DNA from: JAAFIP01 sp031390175
GTDB taxonomy: Bacteria; Pseudomonadota; Gammaproteobacteria; Burkholderiales; Burkholderiaceae_C
Length of the DNA stretch: 23,602 bases
Assembly (NCBI GenBank): GCA_031390175.1
Contig: JANMTF010000375.1
Span: forward strand, 1-23,602
Direction: 5' to 3'
Below are positions 1 to 7,024 of this stretch, piece after piece. The first letter of the stretch is position 1. Each line of letters starts with the position of its first letter. A program made the translations under genes and the position numbers. The notes under the pieces are model-generated. The model was given only the letters and a program-made list of their open reading frames with translations. It ran no database searches and was not told the origin of the DNA.

Positions 1-2
1 GC

Positions 3-191
3 TCAGAAATCGCTGTTTGCTGCCTTGGAGTTAGCCCTACCGACACCGTCGGACTTGGCCAAGCCCGTTTTGTAGTCTGCGCTTTGAACTTCGTTTTCAA
101 TGAAATCATAGACTTACGTGCGGGAAGTGTCGAACTTAAGAAGTACCAATATCAGACGCCGTTCGTAGCCGTGAACGTGCTGCACACGTGA
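3..191 (+). other. Possible 3' end of a truncated coding region at the window edge
   Basis: An open frame runs in from the left edge (phase starting at base 3) and stops at a TGA at 189-191, giving about 62 residues that end in a stretch including DLRAGSVELKKYQ and TPFVAVNVLHT. I do not recognise a family and there is no start inside the window. A second short frame (1-75) is also open from the edge and stops at TAG. The rest of 192-278 holds only the terminator of the neighbouring minus-strand gene. It may simply be non-coding sequence. Confidence 0.2.
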
Positions 192-215
192 CCAGCGGCA
201 AGCACCGAGTTACAT

Positions 216-263
216 AAAAAAATCCAATGTGACCAGGCCATTTCGCATGGCTGCTGGTCTTGG
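216..263 (-). terminator. Rho-independent terminator of the copper-oxidase-like gene
   Basis: On the minus strand, 16 bases after the stop of the 279-2177 gene, a bulged hairpin forms. Its inner arms are GACCAG and GCCAT (231-241) pairing with ATGGC and CTGGTC (246-259) around a TTCGC loop. The stem is prolonged by CCAA (224-227) with TTGG (260-263). It is followed directly on the minus strand by A and seven T (216-222). Stem plus T-tract in the right orientation supports an intrinsic terminator. Confidence 0.7.
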
Positions 264-278
264 CGTTCACGGCGCCTA

Positions 279-2177
279 TCAAGAAACGCGTACAAATTTC
301 GCCACTGATGGAATACCCAAGGAGTCCACGACAAATAACATGTAATGCCCAGGGGGCACGACCGCGCTAGAGGTGGGCACAGTCGCAATCAGGCCGTTGG
401 TTACTTGCTGCACTTTCAGTTTGATTGCACGCTGATGCATATCGTTGGCGTGCGTGGTAGCGCCCGGCGCTACCAGTATTGCGCTGACCATCGTATTCCG
501 GTCAGTGGACACCGTGAATGACTGACCATAGCCCACACTAGCCGGTGCGGCGGTAATCTTTGGCTGAACCCCCTTAAACAGATAAGGCGGAGAATACACC
601 TGCACCTTGTGCTGGAAAGCCCACTGAGCTTCATAGTTCATGTCGTCTTGAGACAGTAGCACGGTGGCATCAGGCAACAAAATAGCGCTGGAGTGGTAGG
701 CGGCCTGGATAATATGCGGCGCCATCGTCGTCCATACCCCAGTAGTATTATTGATCGGTTGGGAATACAACTCGACGCTGAATTCCGCGTCCTCATAGCC
801 ATACAACCCTTTATTGCCACCCACCGTCAACATCTTCGTGTCGGGCAATATGATGGTGTTCGCGTTGTATCGGGGCGTTAGCCATTGCGGGTAAGGCTTC
901 CAGCCCGCAAGGGGATTAAAGCCGTCAAGCCATTCGTTCTTGGCCAAGGGCACTGTTCCGTCATGCCCCCCCGCCACCATGATCAATTGCTTGGCTGGAG
1001 CCACGGACGCATCGGTGAATGAAATCCCGTTGGGCAGGTTGTAGTGGTTACTGGTCATGCGCGGCAGACTGCTCCAGTTGGAGGTAGCCGCATTAAACTG
1101 GAAACTGCTCCCAGCGTCCGGGCCCGCCTCCAGCACTTGTCCCGACGGCAGCAGGAACTGCAGTGGGTACAGGCCGGTCGTGTTGTGAGTCCCCACCACG
1201 CTCATGGTACCAATGCCAGCAATATTTGCGCTAGGCGTAAATATTTCAACATCGTTATTGATGGCGTACGAACCTGTCTCATCCACGCCGCTGGTGATCA
1301 CGACCCGGTTGTCGGCAAGCTGGGTGACGGTTGGGTACCAGCGCCCGCGCCGCATGTCCGGCTGCCTGGCCCAGAGTTCAGTGATCGGGTTAAAGGTGTA
1401 ATTGGTCAACGTGCCTTGCCAATTCCCGGTGGCAGGTGGTGCGTTAGGGTCTGGATAACGCAAGTTACCCCCAGCCACATACACGCGGCCGTCGCTCAGG
1501 ATGGTCTGCGCCGCACACCAAATGTTCTCTGGGGGCGGGATGTTGTAGCCAGTGCGGGTCTTGGGATCCCAAATGTAGCCGACACCGTTCTTGGAGTTGG
1601 CAGGGTTGTGGTAATCGACCGGGTCGTAGGACCAGAACATCACTTTGCCGGTGTGCAAAAGCACTGCCGCGATCCCCACTACGGGCACCACAAAAGGGTC
1701 GCTCCAGCGGCCTACCACTGCTGGGTCTGTGACTGCGGCGGCTAGGGCAGCAGTTGCGCCCGCTGCCAGCAACGGGCTTGCTTGCGTGGATTCGCTTGTT
1801 CTACCTGCATTGCCTTTGATAAAGGCCTGCTTGAAATCATCGTCCTCCTTCAGGGTTTGCTGCGCATCCTTAACCTTGTCCTTGGCCGGTACTGCGCGCA
1901 CGCCACGCTCGACTTCGCACTGCACTGCGCGCATGTGGGCATGCTCGTTGGCGTGGCGGTTGCCCAACTGCTGCTTTTCTTGCTGGTGCTTTTTTGCTTC
2001 TACATCGGCCGGTTGACAGGCCTTGTCTTTTTTTGCGGCATGGGCCGCGTGGCTATTGCCCCCCGTTGCCGCAGGCGGTGCCTGCGCCAGCGCAGCAAGC
2101 GGAGTTGCCAGCAGGTTTAAAAACACGGTGGAGGACAGTACCGCAGGATGGCGTACGCATCGTGACAAATTTAACAT
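279..2177 (-). CDS. Secreted galactose-oxidase/glyoxal-oxidase-like copper radical oxidase
   Basis: 632 residues. An N-terminal signal peptide (about 1-33, cleavage likely after ALAQA) indicates export. Residues about 40-130 are a low-complexity segment rich in Lys, Gln, Ala and His. From about 150 to 525 the sequence has kelch-type beta-propeller repeats (recurring DGRVYVAGG-like turns). The C-terminal 110 residues fit the early-set domain (DUF1929) of galactose oxidases. The copper and radical residues of glyoxal oxidase appear present: Cys221 in the WCAA motif, Tyr281 in RWYPT, Tyr494-His495 in AAYHSS and His576 in TTHAND. Family members oxidise primary alcohols or aldehydes and release hydrogen peroxide; the substrate here is unknown. 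The ATG start has an AAAGGG ribosome site just upstream. The gene appears monocistronic, ending in the terminator at 216-263. Confidence 0.85.
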   Translation of the reverse strand: MLNLSRCVRHPAVLSSTVFLNLLATPLAALAQAPPAATGGNSHAAHAAKKDKACQPADVEAKKHQQEKQQLGNRHANEHAHMRAVQCEVERGVRAVPAKDKVKDAQQTLKEDDDFKQAFIKGNAGRTSESTQASPLLAAGATAALAAAVTDPAVVGRWSDPFVVPVVGIAAVLLHTGKVMFWSYDPVDYHNPANSKNGVGYIWDPKTRTGYNIPPPENIWCAAQTILSDGRVYVAGGNLRYPDPNAPPATGNWQGTLTNYTFNPITELWARQPDMRRGRWYPTVTQLADNRVVITSGVDETGSYAINNDVEIFTPSANIAGIGTMSVVGTHNTTGLYPLQFLLPSGQVLEAGPDAGSSFQFNAATSNWSSLPRMTSNHYNLPNGISFTDASVAPAKQLIMVAGGHDGTVPLAKNEWLDGFNPLAGWKPYPQWLTPRYNANTIILPDTKMLTVGGNKGLYGYEDAEFSVELYSQPINNTTGVWTTMAPHIIQAAYHSSAILLPDATVLLSQDDMNYEAQWAFQHKVQVYSPPYLFKGVQPKITAAPASVGYGQSFTVSTDRNTMVSAILVAPGATTHANDMHQRAIKLKVQQVTNGLIATVPTSSAVVPPGHYMLFVVDSLGIPSVAKFVRVS

Positions 2178-2371
2178 ATGACCCTTTACTTTGACATTTA
2201 CAAGCTACCAGAGCAGAAACCATAGAGTTGGGGGAAACAGCTCCATGATTACCCGCTCTCCCGTCATAATTGTGAGAGAAAGTTGCGCGCCATAGTCAAT
2301 AACTATTCTTGGTTTAGGGCCTCTTTCCAGTAAGATTGAGTAAGTTCATCACATGACCTGTTGCGGCGGGT

Positions 2372-3154
2372 TTATATGCCAAACCCGTCGTCAGCCGCAA
2401 TCACCGCGCCATTGACAAAATGGCTTTGATCGCTGCACAGCATCACCAGCACCGCGTCCAGATCTTCTGGCTTGCCTATGCGTTTGCGCGGCAGCATTTG
2501 CACCAGCTTTTGGCCTTGCTCGGTTTGCCAGTGGTGGTGGTTGATCTCGGTGTCGATATAGCCTGGGCATATGGCATTCACGTTGATGCCGTATTTACCC
2601 CATTCGCAGGCCATCGACTTGGTCATATGCACCACAGCGGCTTTGCTCATGCAGTACACGCCAATTTGCGGCAGTACCTTGAGGCCCGCCATCGAAGCGA
2701 TGTTGACAATGCGGCCACCTGCAAAGGTGCCGGGTGCTGCGCCCCTGGAGCGGGCCAGCATGCGCTTGCCTACCTCTTGCGCCATGAAGAATGCACCTTT
2801 GGTATTAGTGTTAAAGACAAAATCGTAGTCTTCCTCGCTCACGTCTTGCACGCGCTGGGTGGTAGAGACGCCCGAGTTGTTGATCAAAATGTCGATGCTG
2901 CCCACCTCAGTCTCGGCATGCGCCACGGCCGCTTTGATGCTGGCGGTGTTGGTCACGTCCAGTTGCACCGAGTAGGCGGCGCCGCCCTCGGCCTCAATCT
3001 CATGGCACAGGTCTTTGAGCTTGTCTACGCGGCGGCTGGCCAGCACCACGGCGGCTCCAGCTTTGGCCAGAGTTTTGGCAAATTGCGCGCCCAGCCCGCT
3101 GGACGCACCGGTTACCAAGGCCACGCGGCCCGTCAGATCAATTTCATAAGCCAT
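2372..3154 (-). CDS. SDR-family NAD(P)-dependent oxidoreductase
   Basis: 260-residue classical short-chain dehydrogenase. Visible motifs: the nucleotide-binding TGASSGLG (15-22), Asp66 in LDV, NNSG (92-95), Asn117, and the catalytic Ser154, Tyr167 and Lys171 in YCMSK. CPGYIDTEI (196-204) is the usual post-catalytic segment. The length is standard for 3-oxoacyl reductase or alcohol dehydrogenase types. The enzyme is cytosolic and the substrate cannot be read from the sequence. The ATG has GAGGAC about 8 bases upstream. It is divergent from ETF-ubiquinone oxidoreductase across a 107-base spacer with a perfect palindrome, so a role in acyl-CoA or similar oxidation is possible but only inferred. 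Confidence 0.9.
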   Translation of the reverse strand: MAYEIDLTGRVALVTGASSGLGAQFAKTLAKAGAAVVLASRRVDKLKDLCHEIEAEGGAAYSVQLDVTNTASIKAAVAHAETEVGSIDILINNSGVSTTQRVQDVSEEDYDFVFNTNTKGAFFMAQEVGKRMLARSRGAAPGTFAGGRIVNIASMAGLKVLPQIGVYCMSKAAVVHMTKSMACEWGKYGINVNAICPGYIDTEINHHHWQTEQGQKLVQMLPRKRIGKPEDLDAVLVMLCSDQSHFVNGAVIAADDGFGI

Positions 3155-3217
3155 TTAGAGAGTCCTCTTCAAATACTGTCCATTGCGTCTGGCCAGACTG
3201 CCAGCGACGCTTTACAC

Positions 3218-3232
3218 CACCTAAAATAGGTG
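3218..3232. promoter_or_regulatory. Perfect 15-bp palindrome in the divergent SDR/ETF-QO spacer
   Basis: CACCTA and TAGGTG arms of 6 bp flank a three-base AAA centre, 64 bases before the SDR start and 30 bases before the ETF-QO start. The position fits an operator for a dimeric repressor or activator acting on both genes. No cognate regulator is in the window. The function is inferred from position and symmetry only. Confidence 0.4.
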
Positions 3233-3261
3233 AAGTTACAAGCATTATCTATCGAGCACAC

Positions 3262-4959
3262 ATGACCCACGAAGAAATCTTAAAAACACACGGCCCGCGC
3301 GAAGCGATGGAATACGACGTTGTCGTGGTAGGCGGCGGCCCTGGCGGCTTGGCCACCGCCATTCGCCTAAAGCAACTGGCAGCAGAAAAGGGCACCGACA
3401 TCTCGGTTGTCGTGCTGGAAAAAGGCTCCGAGCCGGGCGCGCACATTTTGAGCGGTGCCATCATGGACCCGATAGCGCTCACCGAGCTTTTCCCCAACTG
3501 GAAAGAGCTAGGCGCGCCCCTGAACCAGCCGGTTACCGATGACGCGATGATGTTTCTGGGCGAAAAATCGGCCATGCGCGTGCCCAACATGTTTTTGCCT
3601 GAGTGCTTTGAAAACCACGGCAACTATATTGTCAGCCTGGGCAGTGTCACGCGCTGGCTGGGCCAGCAGGCTGAGGCTTTGGGCGTAGAAATTTTCCCAG
3701 GCTTTACCGCAGCTGAAGTGCTGTACGACGACAAAGGCTCGGTCAAAGGCGTCGCCACCGGCAATCTGGGTGTCAGCAAAGATGGCGAACCCACGGCAGA
3801 CTTCCAATTAGGGATGGAGCTGCACGGCAAATACACCATCTTTGCCGAGGGTGCGCGCGGCCACTTGGGCAAGCAACTGATTGAGAAATTCAAGCTCGAC
3901 GCAGGCAAAGACCCGCAAAGCTACGGCCTGGGCATCAAGGAAGTCTGGGAGATCGACCCGGCCCGCCATTCCCCCGGCTTTGTCATGCACACCGCCGGTT
4001 GGCCTATGGACAACGCCACCTACGGCGGGGCGTTTTTATACCATATGGAAGACAACAAAGTCTCGCTCGGCTTCATCACCGGCCTGGACTACAGCAACCC
4101 CTACCTCAGCCCGTTTGAAGAGTTCCAGCGCTGGAAGACGCACCCCAATATCCGCTGGTACCTGGAAGGCGACGAGGCCAAAGGCATCAAGCCAGGCAAG
4201 CGCTTGGGCTACGGCGCACGCGCTATCACAGCGGGAGGCCTGATGAGCCTGCCCAAAACCGTGTTCCCCGGTGGCGCGTTGGTAGGCTGTGATGCAGGCT
4301 TTTTGAACGTCAGCCGCATCAAGGGCAGCCACGCAGCCATCAAAACCGGCATGTTGGCGGCCCAAGCTGCCTTTGAGGCCATACAAGCAGGCCGGTCTAG
4401 TGATGAGCTGGTTGCCTATCCCGCAGCCTTCGAGAAGAGCTGGCTGCACACTGAGCTGCACAAGTCGCGCAACTTCAAGAGCTGGTTCAAAAAAGGCTTG
4501 GCCGTCGCCACCGTAATGAACGCAGTAGAGCAGTTTGCCCTGCGCGGACACATCCCTTGGACCCTGCGGCGGGACAAGCCTGACCACGCTTTTCTCAAGC
4601 CCGCCCGGGAGTGCAAGGAGATCAAATACCCCAAGCCCGACGGCAAGCTCACGTTTGACCGCCTCTCCAGCGTCTTCATCAGCAATACGAACCACGCCGA
4701 GAACCAGCCTGCGCACCTGACTTTGAAAGACGCGTCGGTACCTGTCAACACCAACCTCATCACCTACGCCGGCCCCGAGGCGCGCTACTGCCCCGCGGGT
4801 GTGTACGAGTATGTGAAGAACGACAAAGGCCAGGACCGCTTGCAGATCAACGCGCAAAACTGCGTGCACTGTAAAACATGCGACATCAAAGACCCGACGC
4901 AAAATATCGTTTGGGTCACACCTGAAGGCGGCGGGGGCCCCAATTACGCCGGCATGTAA
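3262..4959 (+). CDS. Electron-transfer flavoprotein:ubiquinone oxidoreductase (ETF dehydrogenase)
   Basis: 565 residues, the usual size of the family. It passes electrons from reduced electron-transfer flavoprotein to ubiquinone at the inner membrane, draining acyl-CoA and related dehydrogenases. The FAD-binding motif GGGPGG lies at 24-29, followed by VVLEKGSEPGAHILSG. The C-terminal [4Fe-4S] ligands are Cys510, Cys534, Cys537 and Cys540 (CVHCKTC). The segment RWYLEGDEAKGIKPGKRL and the SHAAIKTGMLAA stretch are typical of the family. The start ATG at 3262 has only a weak ribosome site (GAG). No etfAB genes are adjacent, so the partner flavoprotein must be encoded elsewhere. The gene is transcribed away from the SDR gene and is followed by a long non-coding stretch. 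Confidence 0.95.
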   Translation: MTHEEILKTHGPREAMEYDVVVVGGGPGGLATAIRLKQLAAEKGTDISVVVLEKGSEPGAHILSGAIMDPIALTELFPNWKELGAPLNQPVTDDAMMFLGEKSAMRVPNMFLPECFENHGNYIVSLGSVTRWLGQQAEALGVEIFPGFTAAEVLYDDKGSVKGVATGNLGVSKDGEPTADFQLGMELHGKYTIFAEGARGHLGKQLIEKFKLDAGKDPQSYGLGIKEVWEIDPARHSPGFVMHTAGWPMDNATYGGAFLYHMEDNKVSLGFITGLDYSNPYLSPFEEFQRWKTHPNIRWYLEGDEAKGIKPGKRLGYGARAITAGGLMSLPKTVFPGGALVGCDAGFLNVSRIKGSHAAIKTGMLAAQAAFEAIQAGRSSDELVAYPAAFEKSWLHTELHKSRNFKSWFKKGLAVATVMNAVEQFALRGHIPWTLRRDKPDHAFLKPARECKEIKYPKPDGKLTFDRLSSVFISNTNHAENQPAHLTLKDASVPVNTNLITYAGPEARYCPAGVYEYVKNDKGQDRLQINAQNCVHCKTCDIKDPTQNIVWVTPEGGGGPNYAGM

Positions 4960-4980
4960 TCACCATCACTACATAATCTA

Positions 4981-5014
4981 TAGCTGCTCCCGCATCATTC
5001 TATTGGGCTACAGC
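4981..5014 (+). repeat. Short dispersed repeat after the ETF-QO stop (copy 1)
   Basis: It begins 21 bases after the ETF-QO stop. It starts with TAGCTGCTCCCGCA, which is identical to the start of 16485-16518. Over 34 bases the two copies match at about 28 positions by eye. The other copy also sits just after a stop codon (dctM). I recall similar TAGCTGCT-type repeats in Comamonadaceae genomes, but that is memory, not a search. Confidence 0.6.
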
Positions 5015-5058
5015 TTGATTACTGCCTTAAAAAGTCCCAGAAACAGCATATTTTGGGC

Positions 5059-5234
5059 TCTATGTGGTTTGTAGTGGGCAGATCCCGCTTAGAAGCAAAC
5101 GTGGTCAGATGTAGCAAATGGGGTCAGAGCAAAATTTCGCTGTGGCGTTGCGCGCTCCGGGCAAAGGGTCTTCCTGAATTTTGATCTGACCCATTTGCTT
5201 ACACGCCGGATGTGCCCACTACAAAACACATAGA
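5059..5234. repeat. MITE/REP-like element with long imperfect inverted repeats
   Basis: The outer arms 5059-5080 and 5213-5234 are inverted copies of 22 bases with one mismatch (TCTATGTG...GTAGTGGGCA). The inner arms 5111-5138 and 5176-5202 are a second inverted pair carrying GCAAATGGGGTCAGA-like sequence and its complement GATCTGACCCATTTGC. The centre (about 5139-5175) is GC-rich. No open reading frame is inside. The GGGTCAGA/TCTGACCC arms resemble sequences that flank REP-associated (RAYT) or IS200-like transposase genes, so this is probably a non-autonomous mobile element or remnant. No target-site duplication was identified. Confidence 0.65.
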
Positions 5235-5686
5235 CCCGGAAATAAAGTATCAATTAGATTTACACGATCGTATTGTAGGTTTCACCCAACCACATAGACC
5301 TGCGCACCTACGTGTTTAGCAACTAATCTGGCCGCAGCCCTCTGGATTTCCTAAGTAAGTGCTATCCAATATAAAGTGCCTGGGGTATGCTGACCTGCGC
5401 TGTGGTGGGTGTTGAGGCGTCCAGGGGTAGCGCCAGGTTAGTTAAGCTTTCGCTGTGAGCTCTACCTCCTGTTGAACTCGCATCGCTGAATGGCTTGACC
5501 TAGCTTTTGCATCCGGAGTCAAAGGATACAACTCCTCTTTGTTCCTGACTATTACTCACACAAGTGTCCGCTGCGAGCCACCACGTGGTAACAATTTCCA
5601 ACTTAGCAGTTATAGTTGTACCAATTACTTATAAAAGTAGCCTTCTTGCAGTCTTAGGCCGTAATTTATCTATGAGGAAGATCGCT
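5235..5686. other. Non-coding leader region upstream of the TAXI array
   Basis: No convincing gene lies here. The 10-mer CACATAGACC at the element's right end (5227-5236) recurs at 5291-5300. AT-rich sequence at 5629-5636 (TTATAAAA) could hold a -10 box for the TAXI array, but no good -35 box is evident. A frame open from a GTG at 5564 merely extends the first TAXI gene upstream and is not supported by homology to its paralogue. Confidence 0.4.
5674..5680 (+). promoter_or_regulatory. Ribosome-binding site that fixes the GTG start at 5687
   Basis: GAGGAAG lies six bases before GTG 5687. Upstream in-frame starts (ATG 5672, GTG 5564) lack such a site. The resulting N-terminus, MNWSTVYRR, matches MNWGRIYRL of the paralogue starting at 8434. 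Confidence 0.75.
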
Positions 5687-7006
5687 GTGAACTGGTCAAC
5701 TGTCTACCGACGCAGATGGATGCTGGTGTATGCGCCGAGTGTGGGCGTGGCTATAGCCGCCTTTGTCTGGTTGGGATGGTACGTGTTCCCGACAGCGCCC
5801 AACCACATCACCATCACATCGGGAGCGACCGAGGGAATGTACCACCAGCATGCCCTGCGTTATGCGGAATTTTTTACACGTCACGGGATGGAGACCAAAG
5901 TGCTCACCTCCGCAGGTTCTGCGCAAAACATTGAACGCCTGCGCGACACGCAACACCCGGCGCAAGTGGGTTTTGTGCAGGGCGGTTTTGGTCAGTTGGA
6001 GCGCATCAAAAGGGGCGAAAACCGCACCGGTATCCAAATTGTGGCGAATATCGATATAGAACCCGTCTGGATTTTTTCGCGCATCCCCAGCTTGAACTCA
6101 CTGACGCAATTGCAGGGCTTGAGGGTATCGTTAGGCGCACAAGGTAGTGGCAGCCGCGCTATGGCTGTGCAGCTCCTCGCTCAAGTGCGCCTGGAACCCA
6201 AAGATGTGTTGTTGTCCGAGGCGTCAGGCCTGGCTGCGGCTAAAGCCTTGGAAGAGGGCCGCCTGGATGTGGCTATTTTTGTAGCGGCGCCCAAAGCCCT
6301 GATCGTGAAAACCATGTTGCGCGTACCGGGTGTGCATTTGGTGCAGCTCAAGCACAGCGCGGCGCTGATTGAGCGCCTGCCCTATCTGGCGCCCCGGCTG
6401 ATAGCCCAAGGTATGCTGGACGACGCTTCTGCACAGCCTGCCAGAGACATGATGCTGCTGACCACCCTGGCCAGTGTGGTGGTCAGCGAGAACCTGCATC
6501 CCGCCATCAAACGTTTGACCACTGCAGCGGCTATGGAAATCCACAACGAAACCACCCTACTGGGCAGAGCCGGTGAGTTCCCCACACTTAAACAAGCGGA
6601 CTTCCCTACTGCACCCGAGGCCCGCACGACCTTGCTGCACGGGCTGCCCTGGATCGAGCAAAAGCTGAGCCTGAACCAAGCGCAATGGTTTTGGCGATTC
6701 CTGTTGTTGGCTTTACCCCTGCTGGTATTGGCGTGGTTGGTATGCAGTGTCGTGCCAGCCTACCTGCGCTGGTTACTGCAGTCCCATATCAACCGTTGGT
6801 ACGGCGAGCTGAAATTCATTGAATATGACATAGAGCAAGGCAAACCGTCCGCCCTGGAAGCCGTGCGCTTTGGTAAACAGCTACAAAACGTTGAAACGGC
6901 CTTAAGCAAGTTTGCGCCCCCGCAGGACTTTATGCAGCGTGTATACATGCTGCGCCAGCATATTGAATTTGTACGCCATAAGCTGTCTGCCCGGCAAGGC
7001 CGATAA
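5687..7006 (+). CDS. Membrane-anchored TAXI-family solute-receptor-like protein, type A (A1)
   Basis: 439 residues from the GTG start. Topology read from the sequence: basic N-terminus (YRRRW), membrane helix about 12-34, periplasmic TAXI domain about 38-310, membrane helix about 335-358, cytoplasmic tail 359-439. TAXI ligand-pocket signatures are kept: ITITSGATEG (41-50), GSxxN at Gly77-Ser78-Asn81, GFVQGG (95-100), GSGSR (153-157). The tail carries RWYGELKFIE (370-379) and the YMLRQHIEFVR helix. It is collinear without gaps with the protein at 8434-9753; a hand count gives about 250 identities of 439. TAXI receptors normally feed a TRAP permease, but none is encoded nearby and the second helix with a tail is unusual, so a sensor or assembly role is possible. 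It is the first of five tandem paralogues; the next gene starts 18 bases downstream. Confidence 0.85.
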   Translation: MNWSTVYRRRWMLVYAPSVGVAIAAFVWLGWYVFPTAPNHITITSGATEGMYHQHALRYAEFFTRHGMETKVLTSAGSAQNIERLRDTQHPAQVGFVQGGFGQLERIKRGENRTGIQIVANIDIEPVWIFSRIPSLNSLTQLQGLRVSLGAQGSGSRAMAVQLLAQVRLEPKDVLLSEASGLAAAKALEEGRLDVAIFVAAPKALIVKTMLRVPGVHLVQLKHSAALIERLPYLAPRLIAQGMLDDASAQPARDMMLLTTLASVVVSENLHPAIKRLTTAAAMEIHNETTLLGRAGEFPTLKQADFPTAPEARTTLLHGLPWIEQKLSLNQAQWFWRFLLLALPLLVLAWLVCSVVPAYLRWLLQSHINRWYGELKFIEYDIEQGKPSALEAVRFGKQLQNVETALSKFAPPQDFMQRVYMLRQHIEFVRHKLSARQGR

Positions 7007-7024
7007 GTTGCTGCAAACCATCGT

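Noticed and set aside
1044..1745. 233-codon plus-strand frame inside the copper-oxidase-like gene
   Set aside because: It mirrors the propeller gene, with no domain and no ribosome site; a shadow frame.
2420..3229. 269-codon plus-strand frame opposite the SDR gene
   Set aside because: The minus-strand SDR has complete catalytic motifs; the plus frame is His/Gln/Ala-rich with no family likeness.
4036..4902. Long open frame antisense to ETF-QO (288 codons, minus strand)
   Set aside because: It lies wholly within a well-supported gene, has no recognisable domain and reflects GC-rich codon bias on the opposite strand.
5059..5234. Considered as a CRISPR repeat or a rho-independent terminator for ETF-QO
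   Set aside because: There is no array of spaced direct repeats, and the long separated arms with transposase-flank-like sequence fit a mobile repeat better.
5564..5686. N-terminal extension of the first TAXI protein from GTG 5564
   Set aside because: No ribosome site, no match in the paralogue, and a clear site supports GTG 5687.
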